From the NCBI RefSeq assembly GCF_018598175.1, contig NZ_JAHESE010000002.1, forward strand, positions 62,001-126,000: a DNA stretch of 64,000 bases, written 5' to 3'. Origin of the DNA: Dawidia cretensis. Lineage in GTDB: Bacteria > Bacteroidota > Bacteroidia > Cytophagales > Cyclobacteriaceae. Of this stretch, positions 25,907-34,560 are shown piece after piece (positions within the stretch are counted from its first letter, which is position 1; each line of letters begins with the position of its first letter). The notes under the pieces were generated by a model. The model saw only the letters and a list, made by a program, of their open reading frames with translations, was not told the DNA's origin and ran no database searches. The translations under genes and the position numbers were made by a program.

Positions 25907-27355
25907 GTGCGCGAGTTTACCATACGTGATATTTATTCATTTGCCAATGGTGTCATCAAAACGAACGTCGATGATACGCGGCTTACCGACTATACTATTT
26001 CCCGTGACCAGGTCAATTCATTGTACGGGTTGCTGGAGTTGGGGTATAAAGGAATGTTATACTTGAACATTACCGGCAGGCAGGACTGGTTCTCGGTATT
26101 AAATCCTGAAAATAACAGCGAGTTTTATCCTTCCGTATCGGGTAGCTTCGTTTTCTCGGAAATTTTGCCTGAGGCCGAGTGGTTGTCGTATGGTAAGCTG
26201 CGGGGCTCGTGGGCGCGCGTGGGAAGCGCCAACGGCGTATCTCCTTACGAGGGTACCTTACTTTATGGGTTGGTGCAAAATCAATTTAACGGTCAGACGC
26301 TCGGAACCATTCCCAGCACAACCTCTCCGAACCGGTCGCTTACCCCGTTCACGGTGACAGAAAAAGAACTCGGTCTGGAGGCAAGGCTTTTCAACAGTAA
26401 AGTCAGGTTGGATATAGCAGCCTATGAAAAAATTACCACGGACCAGATTCTCAATGTCCAGGTTTCCAACGCCTCCGGCTACCTCGATACAAAACGCAAT
26501 ATCGGATCGCTGCAAAATCGCGGCATGGAGCTCATGGTAGAGGTTGTGCCGGTTCAATACACCAATTTTAAATGGACGACTTCTTTTAACACGGCGCTGA
26601 ATACAACGGAAGTGCTCGCCCTGGCCCCCGGTGTGAACAGGTTTACCGTGCAATCATTTTCCGGCAATGAGTTCATCGGGTCGCTGGTATATGAAGTCGG
26701 GCTACCGCTCAATCAGCTTTCCGCCCGCACGTATCAGCGGAATGAGAACGGGCAAATCGTAGTAAATGATAATGGAACGTTGATAGCGACTGCACAAAAT
26801 GTGAATTTTGGAAGCGCGCTTCCCAAGTGGACGGGCGGCTGGGTGAACACCCTGTCGTATAAAAACCTGAGCTTGATGGTACATGTCGATTTCAAAGCTG
26901 GCGGTAAGATCCTTTCTTCAACAGCCTTGAATGGGTTACGACAGGGCCATACCAAAGCGTCCCTGGTGGGCCGACGCGAAGGCGAAACGGGGGTGGTATT
27001 CGACGCTGTATATGCCAACGGTGAAAGAAATACCAGCGCGGTGAACCCACAGGACTTTTACACCGGTTACCGCAATGCGCAGATTGCCGATCCATTCATC
27101 TTTAAATCAGACTTTGTCAAACTGAGAAATATAATGCTCAGTTATGATTTGACCTCGTGGGTAAAAAACCGCGTGAAGTTTATCCAGGGACTTGCATTGT
27201 CAGCGTCTTGCCGTAACGTGGCGATTCTGTATAAAGATCTGGCTGATCTGGATCCGGAAGCGTTTGCGTCTTCCGGTGATAACAGGGTAGGGTATGAGCA
27301 GACTTCGCTGCCTACGACGCGTAACTACAGCATTAACCTGAATGTTAAATTCTAA
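25907..27355 (+). CDS. SusC/RagA TonB-dependent receptor, C-terminal barrel part
   Basis: The continuation of the SusC gene in another frame: 482 residues of beta-barrel (GYKGMLYLNITGRQDWFSVL, YPSVSGSFVFSE, GSWARVGS, ... NYSINLNVKF) ending with a terminal aromatic as expected for an outer-membrane barrel. The ATG at 25907 is internal, not a real start. The combined receptor would be about 1065 residues, normal for SusC. SusD starts 11 bp after its stop. Confidence 0.85.
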   Translation: MREFTIRDIYSFANGVIKTNVDDTRLTDYTISRDQVNSLYGLLELGYKGMLYLNITGRQDWFSVLNPENNSEFYPSVSGSFVFSEILPEAEWLSYGKLRGSWARVGSANGVSPYEGTLLYGLVQNQFNGQTLGTIPSTTSPNRSLTPFTVTEKELGLEARLFNSKVRLDIAAYEKITTDQILNVQVSNASGYLDTKRNIGSLQNRGMELMVEVVPVQYTNFKWTTSFNTALNTTEVLALAPGVNRFTVQSFSGNEFIGSLVYEVGLPLNQLSARTYQRNENGQIVVNDNGTLIATAQNVNFGSALPKWTGGWVNTLSYKNLSLMVHVDFKAGGKILSSTALNGLRQGHTKASLVGRREGETGVVFDAVYANGERNTSAVNPQDFYTGYRNAQIADPFIFKSDFVKLRNIMLSYDLTSWVKNRVKFIQGLALSASCRNVAILYKDLADLDPEAFASSGDNRVGYEQTSLPTTRNYSINLNVKF

Positions 27356-27366
27356 GAAAACTGACT

Positions 27367-28926
27367 ATGAGAAAATATATAATTCTTTTGGTATCTGTGA
27401 CTATCCTCGGTTTTGGGGGATGTGATAACGGCTTTGAGGAAATGAACAAGAATCCATACGGCGTTACAAAAATTAGCCCGGCATTGCTGTTTGCTAATGC
27501 CGTGCGGACCACCCACACCGGGTCGTGGGAAGGCGAGCAGACCATTGTACAACAATTTTTAAATGCCTACGATCTTGGCGCTACTTCCGGGTTTAATTTC
27601 AACCTGGATAACAACAATTTCAATAACCTCAAATGGAACGCTAATTATGAAAATACCATTAAGTTACTTGTTCAGGCGATTGCGCTGGCGAAGGAAGAGC
27701 CGCAGGCGAACGTGAACCTGATGAGTATGATGCGTATCTGGAAGGCTCACGTGTTTATGACCTTAGTGGATACGTACGGCGATGTGCCATATTACGCTGC
27801 CGGCGGAGCGTATATAGAGCAGAATTTTTTTCCTGTATATGATGATGACGAAGAAATATATGAGGATTTATACCGTGAGTTGACGGCAGCATCGATTGCG
27901 TTGGATCCCGCGGGCAGCTATGTTCCAGAGGATTTGTTGTATGGGTTTTCTTCGGCCACGCCTGCTGTCACGGCCGACGTTCAGGCAGGAAAATGGAAAA
28001 AGCTGGCCAACTCGCTATTGCTGCGGCTGGGCATGCGGTATTCGAAGATCAATCCCGGCAAGGGCAAGGATATTGTCGCTGAGGCCGTCAATACGGGTGT
28101 GATGGAAACGAACGCCGACAATGCCTACCTGCGGTTTACTACCGTATATCCCAACCAGCTTAACCAGGGACCACGAACTATTAATCCACGTTACTATTAT
28201 TTGGCCGAGCCATTCGTTGATCAACTGAAGGCTACAGACGATCCGCGGGCTAAATATATCTGGGGCAAGTATTCCGAGCCGAACGATGCTCCGAATGCAA
28301 TTCCCGATGTTTCCCCCGCAAACCAGGTCGGCTTCCCCGTGGGGTATAACCAAAATACAATCACGGAGCATCCGGATTACCAGGGAACCGCAGGCCAGGG
28401 CTTCAACTACTCGCAGCTCAATTTTAGTGTCGTAGGCAGTGCCATTGCCCCTATACTCTTTGTTACAAACGCACAGACAAAGTTGTTGATGGCAGAGGCT
28501 GCTCACCTGGGATGGATCGATGGATCCGCGCAGCAGTATTACGACGAAGGTGTACGCGCAAGCATGGATGAATGGTCGCTTTATCCGAATACGCCGGACG
28601 TTGCCATCACACCGGAAGAGCAGGATGATTACCTGTCGCTTCCCGAAGTGGCCTTTAACACGAACGATGCGCTGGAGCTGATCAATACACAATATTGGAT
28701 CGCAAATGTCGCGAACGGTGCCGAAGCATTTGCCAATTTCAGACGAAGCGGATTTCCAACGCTAACGCCCAATGCAGCCAACGGAGGGCTTGGCGGCGAC
28801 GGCTTCGCGCGGCGTATGGCCTATCCGGACGATGAAAGTTCGGAGAATGAAACCAGCTATCAGGACGCTGCGCTGGCCATCGGTGGCGACAACCTCACTA
28901 CCCGCGTGTTTTGGGATAACCCTTAG
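27367..28926 (+). CDS. SusD/RagB-family glycan-binding lipoprotein
   Basis: Surface lipoprotein partner of the SusC above. Lipoprotein signal MRKYIILLVSVTILGFGGC, Cys19, followed by the early FEEMNKNPYG segment of the SusD-like subgroup. TPR-like helices (IRLWK-type MMRIWKAHVFMTLVDTYGDVPYY; AEAAHLGW) and the C-terminal region with WIANVANGAEAFANFRRSGFP are typical. 519 residues is the normal length. It should cap the SusC barrel and deliver bound oligosaccharide. A hairpin terminator follows. Confidence 0.92.
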   Translation: MRKYIILLVSVTILGFGGCDNGFEEMNKNPYGVTKISPALLFANAVRTTHTGSWEGEQTIVQQFLNAYDLGATSGFNFNLDNNNFNNLKWNANYENTIKLLVQAIALAKEEPQANVNLMSMMRIWKAHVFMTLVDTYGDVPYYAAGGAYIEQNFFPVYDDDEEIYEDLYRELTAASIALDPAGSYVPEDLLYGFSSATPAVTADVQAGKWKKLANSLLLRLGMRYSKINPGKGKDIVAEAVNTGVMETNADNAYLRFTTVYPNQLNQGPRTINPRYYYLAEPFVDQLKATDDPRAKYIWGKYSEPNDAPNAIPDVSPANQVGFPVGYNQNTITEHPDYQGTAGQGFNYSQLNFSVVGSAIAPILFVTNAQTKLLMAEAAHLGWIDGSAQQYYDEGVRASMDEWSLYPNTPDVAITPEEQDDYLSLPEVAFNTNDALELINTQYWIANVANGAEAFANFRRSGFPTLTPNAANGGLGGDGFARRMAYPDDESSENETSYQDAALAIGGDNLTTRVFWDNP

Positions 28927-28976
28927 ACGCTTCCTGATGTTCTTACACATGTAATAGTCCTAAAAGCTATAGTATC

Positions 28977-29020
28977 GGCGGAGTATACGGATTTTTATGA
29001 TTCCGGCATATTCCGCCTTT
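28977..29020. terminator. Imperfect hairpin terminator between SusD and GntP genes
   Basis: GGCGGAGTATACGG ... CCGGCATATTCCGCC forms an imperfect ~12-bp stem followed by TTT, in the 121-bp gap between convergent genes. Confidence 0.5.
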
Positions 29021-29047
29021 ATCGTATCAACAACCTATACGGCTGCT

Positions 29048-30361
29048 TCACATCAGATAGTTGAGGCACAGGACACCCAGAAGCCCGACGACCGATACAA
29101 TTGATTCCATGACCGTCCAGGAGCGTAGCGTGTCCGTTATTGTCAATCCGAAATACTCTTTAAACAGCCAGAATGCTGTATCGTTGACATGCGAACAAAA
29201 CAGACTTCCTGCGCCGATGGATAGCACCATGAGATTGGGATCGACTCCCACCTGCAAAGCAAGCGGCGAGAGAATGCCGGCGGCCGTCAGGCCTGCGATT
29301 GTGGCCGAGCCAAGCGCTATCCGAAGGCCGGCGGCGACCAGCCATGCGAGGAGCAGGGGAGGTAATGGCCAGCTTTTTAGACCTGTGGCCAGTACGGTGC
29401 TCACGCCACTATCGACGAATATCTGCTTTAAAATGCCGGCACTGCCGATGATGAGCAGAATCATCGAAATGTCTTTGACCGCGTCGGCATAGACTGCCAT
29501 GATCTGGGAAATCTTTTTGCCGCTGCGGATGCCCAGCGTGTACGTGCTGATCACAATTGTCAGCGCCATGGCGATATTGGGGTCTGCAAAAAATGCGAAG
29601 ATGTTTTGTGCCGAATCATTGGGGCTATATATTTTCTCAAGTACTGTTGCCGTAGCGATGGTGATGACCGGAAGTAACGACGACACAAAACTGTTGACGA
29701 CACCGGGCAAATCGTCGTCATCGGTTGTTGCACAAAGGCTCACGGTTGGATCAGAGGAGGCGATGCGTTTCAATGATCGGGCAAAAAGCGGGCCGGCAAT
29801 GATGATCGCCGGAATCGCGATGATAATGCCGTAGCTAAAGGTCGTGGCCATGTCGGCGTGAAACTGCATCACGAGCGCCATGGGCGAAGGATGGGGGGGA
29901 AGGAAGCCATGCATGACGGACAGGGAGGCAAGCATGGGAAGGCCGATGTACACCAGCGGAAGCTTATAACGATAGGCTACTGAGAAAATAATCGGCATGA
30001 GTAACACAAAACCTACGTTGTAGTATAAGGGTATTCCGACCAGGAAGCCGGTGAATGCCATCGCCCAGACCAGATGACGTGTTCCAAACAGACGCTGCAT
30101 CGTGTCGGCAATGCGTTGTGCTGCCCCGCTTTCGGCCACGAGCTTACCGAGCATGGCGCCCAGCACAATGACGATCACCAGAGACCCCAGCGTATTGCCT
30201 ATGCCTGTAGTAACAGATTGTGAAATTCTGCTTAACGGCATTTTTAGCACCACGCCCGAAAGTATGGACACGCCGAGAAACGCCAGGAATGGATTGATCT
30301 TGCCCCAGGTTATCAACAAGACTAAGCAGCCCACACAGGCGAACAGAATGAAAAATGTCAT
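29048..30361 (-). CDS. GntP-family gluconate/aldonate:H+ symporter
   Basis: Inner-membrane permease with about 12 hydrophobic helices over 437 residues. GntP family features: GIGNTLGSLVIVIVLGAMLGKL, GIPLYYNVGFVLLMP, HGFLPPHPSP, and a C-terminal GLTAAGIL / GSLFCSHVNDTAFWLFKEYFGL segment. It imports gluconate or related aldonates by proton symport. It is the last gene of a five-gene minus-strand operon (12 bp after the IlvD/Edd dehydratase), so its physiological substrate is probably the pentonate (or other aldonate) that the dehydratase acts on. Confidence 0.92.
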   Translation of the reverse strand: MTFFILFACVGCLVLLITWGKINPFLAFLGVSILSGVVLKMPLSRISQSVTTGIGNTLGSLVIVIVLGAMLGKLVAESGAAQRIADTMQRLFGTRHLVWAMAFTGFLVGIPLYYNVGFVLLMPIIFSVAYRYKLPLVYIGLPMLASLSVMHGFLPPHPSPMALVMQFHADMATTFSYGIIIAIPAIIIAGPLFARSLKRIASSDPTVSLCATTDDDDLPGVVNSFVSSLLPVITIATATVLEKIYSPNDSAQNIFAFFADPNIAMALTIVISTYTLGIRSGKKISQIMAVYADAVKDISMILLIIGSAGILKQIFVDSGVSTVLATGLKSWPLPPLLLAWLVAAGLRIALGSATIAGLTAAGILSPLALQVGVDPNLMVLSIGAGSLFCSHVNDTAFWLFKEYFGLTITDTLRSWTVMESIVSVVGLLGVLCLNYLM

Positions 30362-30373
30362 CGGTAGGTGGGA

Positions 30374-32086
30374 CTAATGAGAATCGCGTAGCACGCGTGC
30401 CCCCGATTTCCCGACGAGAAAATCCAGGTCGGCCCCTTTATCGGCCTGTTGCACATGCTTGATATACAGGTTGGCATAACCGCGGTCCGCGGTCGGCACG
30501 GGCTGTTTCCAGTGCTGTCGGCGTTGCGCAAGCTCTTCGTCAGAAACGTGTAGGTGGATCCGCTTTTCTTTGACATTTAATTCAATCAGGTCTCCGTTTT
30601 CAACCAGTGCCAGGTTGCCGCCAATCGCCGACTCGGGCGACACGTGCAGCACCACCGTGCCGTAGGCTGTCCCGCTCATGCGACCATCGGAAATCCGTAC
30701 CATGTCAGTGATACCCTTATCCAGAAGTTTTTTCGGAAGCACCATGTTGCCAACCTCCGGCATGCCCGGATAACCCACTGGCCCTACACTTTTCAGCACC
30801 ATGACACAGGTTTCGTCTATGTCGAGGTCGGGGTCGTCGACGCGATGGTGATAGTCTTCAATGTTTTCAAAAACCACCGCGCGCCCCGTGTGTTTCATCA
30901 ACGCAGGTGTGGCCGCAGACGGCTTTAGCACGGCCCCGTTTAGCGCCAGATTGCCTTTCAGTACAACGATGCCGGCTTCTTTGATGATCGGAGTGTCGTA
31001 GTCGGCAATGACGTCTTTGTTATAGCAATCGTGACAGCGTTCCAGATTTTCTCGATGTGTTTTACCATTGACCGTTAGCGTATCCAGATGTAAAATGGAT
31101 TGTAATTCTTTCAGTATGATCGGTAAACCACCAGCATAGTAGAAATCTTCCATCAGGAACCTGCCGGATGGCATGAGGTTTAGCAGTAAAGGGACTTTGC
31201 TGCCAACGTTGTCGAAGTCTTGCAGGTTTAACGCAACGCCTATTCGGCCCGCAATGGCCGTGAGATGAATAATGAAATTTGAAGACCCGCCAATGGCGGC
31301 GTTTACTTTGATGGCATTTTCAAAAGCTTTGCGTGTAAGAACGGTCGACATCTTCAGGTCTTCTTTCACCATCTGAACAATCCTTCTTCCGGAGAGCTGC
31401 GCCAATACCTTTCTACGCGAGTCTGTCGCCGGTATGGCCGCAGCGCCCGGTAAAGTCATGCCCAGGGATTCTGCCATGCAGGCCATGGTTGACGCGGTGC
31501 CCATGGTCATACAGTGTCCCGGACTGCGCGACATACAACTTTCAGCGTGCGCATATTCATCGTATGAGATCTTGCCGGTTTTAAGCTCGTCTGTGAGTTG
31601 CCACACGGCTGTACCCGAACCGATGTCCCGGCCCTGGTATTTTCCATTCAGCATCGGGCCACCGGGTACAACCAACGTTGGAAGGTCTACGCTGGCTGCG
31701 CCCATCATCGTGGACGGTGTTGTTTTATCGCAGCCCGTAAGCAAAACAATTCCGTCGAGAGGATTGCCGCGGATCGATTCTTCGGCGTCCATACTGGCAA
31801 GATTCCGGAACAACATGGCGGTTGGTTTCAAGAGGGTTTCCCCAAGCGACATGATTGGGAATTCAAGCGGAAATCCACCGGCCTCGTAAACACCGCGTTT
31901 CACCCATTCGGCAATATCACGGAGGTGCGCATTGCAGGGCGTAAGCTCCGACCAGGTGTTACAAATGCCGATGACGGGACGTCCATCAAACATATCTTCC
32001 GGGATGCCCTGGTTTTTCATCCAGCTCCGGTAGATGAATCCCATTTTATCTTTTTTACCAAACCATTCGGCACTTCTGTAGCTCAT
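30374..32086 (-). CDS. IlvD/Edd-family aldonate dehydratase (pentonate dehydratase type)
   Basis: Iron-sulfur dehydratase of 570 residues. Cluster cysteines are visible at Cys51 (TPCN), Cys119 (TGCDKTTP) and Cys192 (SPGHCMTMGTAST). The subgroup context (start YRSAEWFG.KDK.GF.YRSWMKNQG) is that of L-arabinonate/D-xylonate-type dehydratases rather than of the branched-chain amino-acid IlvD. It would convert a pentonate to 2-keto-3-deoxypentonate and water in the cytoplasm. It is flanked by GntP (uptake) and by the dehydrogenase and FAH-type dehydratase that finish the path to 2-oxoglutarate. The stereochemistry of the substrate cannot be read from sequence. Confidence 0.88.
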   Translation of the reverse strand: MSYRSAEWFGKKDKMGFIYRSWMKNQGIPEDMFDGRPVIGICNTWSELTPCNAHLRDIAEWVKRGVYEAGGFPLEFPIMSLGETLLKPTAMLFRNLASMDAEESIRGNPLDGIVLLTGCDKTTPSTMMGAASVDLPTLVVPGGPMLNGKYQGRDIGSGTAVWQLTDELKTGKISYDEYAHAESCMSRSPGHCMTMGTASTMACMAESLGMTLPGAAAIPATDSRRKVLAQLSGRRIVQMVKEDLKMSTVLTRKAFENAIKVNAAIGGSSNFIIHLTAIAGRIGVALNLQDFDNVGSKVPLLLNLMPSGRFLMEDFYYAGGLPIILKELQSILHLDTLTVNGKTHRENLERCHDCYNKDVIADYDTPIIKEAGIVVLKGNLALNGAVLKPSAATPALMKHTGRAVVFENIEDYHHRVDDPDLDIDETCVMVLKSVGPVGYPGMPEVGNMVLPKKLLDKGITDMVRISDGRMSGTAYGTVVLHVSPESAIGGNLALVENGDLIELNVKEKRIHLHVSDEELAQRRQHWKQPVPTADRGYANLYIKHVQQADKGADLDFLVGKSGARVLRDSH

Positions 32087-32108
32087 ATAGGTATACTTAA
32101 GACGCTCG

Positions 32109-33716
32109 TTACTTTACTGATTCTCGTGTTTGTTCCCCGTTGAGCAGTCGCCAGATGCCCAGGGGATTGTTATCCTGCAGCTCGGCCGGCAAATGTCCTT
32201 GCGGCATATTCTGGTAGCATACCGCCCGTGTGAACCGGAATATCGAGGCAGTTCCGACCGATGTACTTCGTCCGTCGGTCGTCGCCGGATAAGGTCCGCC
32301 GTGCACCATGGCGTGAGAAACTTCGACGCCGGTAGGGAAGCCGTTGATCACAACCCGTCCGACCTTTTGTTCGAGGATGTCGAGTAATTCGCGGTAATCA
32401 GCAAGATCTTCATCCGTTCCATGTACGGTGGCCGTGAGATGTCCCGATAGATTACGTGCGATCGAAAGTACCTCGTTCCGGGAAGCGGCCGAGACGATCA
32501 TGCTTGTTGGTCCGAACACCTCCTCGGCAAGCGCAGGATGCTCTGCAAATACCGCTCCCGTAGTCTTAAAGAGTATAGGAAGTGCGCAGTTTTGCGTCGG
32601 ATCGTCTTTTCCACGGGCAAGCACTTCCATTTGACCTTGTGTTATATGCCGGGTAATGGCGTTTGTATACGAACGGAGAATATTTGCTGTTAGCATCGGG
32701 CCGCCTGAGATGTTTCCAAACTCAATGGTCAGGTATTTCTGAAATGTGCGGCCGGGCTCATTTTCTTCGTATACCAGCAACCCCGGATTGGTACAAAATT
32801 GTCCTGTGCCAAGGGTAACCGACGCAGCGAAGCCCTGCGCTATTTTTTGACTCGTCGCCTGCATCGCTCGCGGCAGAATAAAAACCGGGTTGATACTGCC
32901 CATTTCTGCATAGACGGGTATGGGCTCGTGGCGTTGAGCGGCCGCGTCGGACAGTGCTTTGCCGGCTGTGAAAGACCCTGTGAAGCCGACTGCTTTTATG
33001 TGTCTGTTTTTAACCAGTTGTATCCCTGTAACGTTTCCGTTACCATGCAGCAAAGAAAATATACCATCGGGCATGTCTGTCGCTTTCGCTGCCCGTACAA
33101 TGGCTTTTCCCACCAGCTCAGACGTGGCCGGGTGGGCCTCATGCACCTTTACGATGACCGGGCATCCTGCGGCAAAAGCCGCGGCAGTGTCGCCCCCTGC
33201 TACCGAAAAGGCCAGGGGGAAATTGCTTGCTCCGAATACGGCAACGGGACCGAGGCCGAGGTGCATCGTGCGCAAATCGGGCTTCGGCAAGGGCGTACGC
33301 GCGGGGTTTGCTGTGTCGATGCGGGCGCCCACCCACGAACCTTCGCGCAGCATGCCGGCAAACATCAGCAACTGGTTCACGGTGCGGTCACGCTCACCTT
33401 CCAGCCGTGGTTTGGGAAGTGCTGTTTCGAGGTTGCAGATTTCGATGAGCTGGTTACCCAAAGATTTTATTTCAACGGCGATTGCCTCTAAGAATGCTGC
33501 CTTTGTGGCTCCCGTTGCTTTGCGATACTGCTGAAATGCTTCCGAGGCTTTTTCGCACGCATGGTTCAGTTCGTCGGCTGTGGCCTTGGCGAAATGATAG
33601 GGCAACGGCGCGCCGGTAGCCGGATTAGCGGACTGGAAAAATTCGGTTCCCTTTCCACTTTCTTTAAATCCAATGAGTTGGTTTCCTTCGATAGGGATCA
33701 TAGCGATGGCCGTCAC
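32109..33716 (-). CDS. 2,5-dioxovalerate (2-oxoglutarate semialdehyde) dehydrogenase
   Basis: Aldehyde dehydrogenase superfamily, 535 residues. NADP-type cofactor region ([20 protein letters not shown]), general base Glu in [11 protein letters not shown] and catalytic Cys in [10 protein letters not shown]; the SLLHGNG and [10 protein letters not shown] segments are typical of the 2-oxoglutarate-semialdehyde group. It oxidises 2,5-dioxopentanoate to 2-oxoglutarate, the last step of non-phosphorylating pentose oxidation. Its start overlaps the stop of the FAH-type gene by 4 bp (ATGA), indicating translational coupling. A second Met at residue 6 is an alternative start. Confidence 0.9.
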   Translation of the reverse strand: MTAIAMIPIEGNQLIGFKESGKGTEFFQSANPATGAPLPYHFAKATADELNHACEKASEAFQQYRKATGATKAAFLEAIAVEIKSLGNQLIEICNLETALPKPRLEGERDRTVNQLLMFAGMLREGSWVGARIDTANPARTPLPKPDLRTMHLGLGPVAVFGASNFPLAFSVAGGDTAAAFAAGCPVIVKVHEAHPATSELVGKAIVRAAKATDMPDGIFSLLHGNGNVTGIQLVKNRHIKAVGFTGSFTAGKALSDAAAQRHEPIPVYAEMGSINPVFILPRAMQATSQKIAQGFAASVTLGTGQFCTNPGLLVYEENEPGRTFQKYLTIEFGNISGGPMLTANILRSYTNAITRHITQGQMEVLARGKDDPTQNCALPILFKTTGAVFAEHPALAEEVFGPTSMIVSAASRNEVLSIARNLSGHLTATVHGTDEDLADYRELLDILEQKVGRVVINGFPTGVEVSHAMVHGGPYPATTDGRSTSVGTASIFRFTRAVCYQNMPQGHLPAELQDNNPLGIWRLLNGEQTRESVK

Positions 33717-34549
33717 GCGACGGTATTTTCTAGTGTACCGATATGCTCGATTGTTATGCTGATCACGTCCTGCGCGAGCAGTGTGAAATTATCTGGCGGA
33801 ACAATTCCGGTTCCCGTCATTAAATATGTCCCGTGCGGAAAGCTGACTTCGCGAAACAGGTATTCTGCCAATTCGGTATGCTTTCGTTTCATTCTGTCGA
33901 TGGAAATCTCATTTGTGAAAACGGTTTTACCGTGGCGGTTGATGGAGATGCTGATTTTTGTGCCGGAATCGATCGGCTTTTCAGATACAAAAAGGCAGGG
34001 GCCAATGGCGGCGGCACCGTCGTATGATTTTGCCTGCGGCAGGTAGAGTGGATTCTCACCCTCGATATCGCGCGAAGACATATCATTGCCGATAGTATAT
34101 CCCTCGATGGTGCCGGCCGTACAGATGAAGAGTGTTAATTCCGGTTCGGGGACATTCCATTTTGAATCTTTTCGAATACGTACCGGTTGATTTGGTCCGA
34201 CGGTTCGATAGGCGGGAGCTTTGAAGAAAAGCTCGGGGCGATCGGCTTCGTAAACGCGCGCGTAGAAGTCGCCGCCGCCCGCGTCCTTCGATTCTTCCAT
34301 GCGGGCTTCGCGACTGCGCAGGTAGGTAACGCCGGAAGCCCATACTTCCTGACTGCCGATGGGCGCGACGGAGCTTGCCTGGCAACGTGCGGCGAGTGAT
34401 GAATCGGATTGTAGTCGGTCGATTTCACGTAGGATTTCTGCATAGAGGTTGGAGCGGTTAACGAAGGTGTCCCAGTTCGCTTCGGTTGAACGATAGTGAT
34501 GATGCTGGTGCTCGACGATTATTTCTGTTGGCGTTTTGTATACTCTCAT
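33713..34549 (-). CDS. FAH-family 2-keto-3-deoxypentonate dehydratase
   Basis: Fumarylacetoacetate-hydrolase fold, 278 residues. Metal-binding acidic motifs [10 protein letters not shown] and the downstream [25 protein letters not shown] segment match the 2-dehydro-3-deoxy-D-arabinonate dehydratase (KdaD) branch rather than fumarylacetoacetase. It would dehydrate 2-keto-3-deoxypentonate to 2,5-dioxopentanoate, between the IlvD/Edd enzyme and the dehydrogenase, with which it overlaps by 4 bp. The order FAH-dehydrogenase-IlvD-GntP makes a complete Weimberg/Dahms-independent route in one operon. The GH3 gene ends 12 bp upstream. Confidence 0.85.
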   Translation of the reverse strand: MRVYKTPTEIIVEHQHHHYRSTEANWDTFVNRSNLYAEILREIDRLQSDSSLAARCQASSVAPIGSQEVWASGVTYLRSREARMEESKDAGGGDFYARVYEADRPELFFKAPAYRTVGPNQPVRIRKDSKWNVPEPELTLFICTAGTIEGYTIGNDMSSRDIEGENPLYLPQAKSYDGAAAIGPCLFVSEKPIDSGTKISISINRHGKTVFTNEISIDRMKRKHTELAEYLFREVSFPHGTYLMTGTGIVPPDNFTLLAQDVISITIEHIGTLENTVA

Positions 34550-34560
34550 GTCGCGTTATG

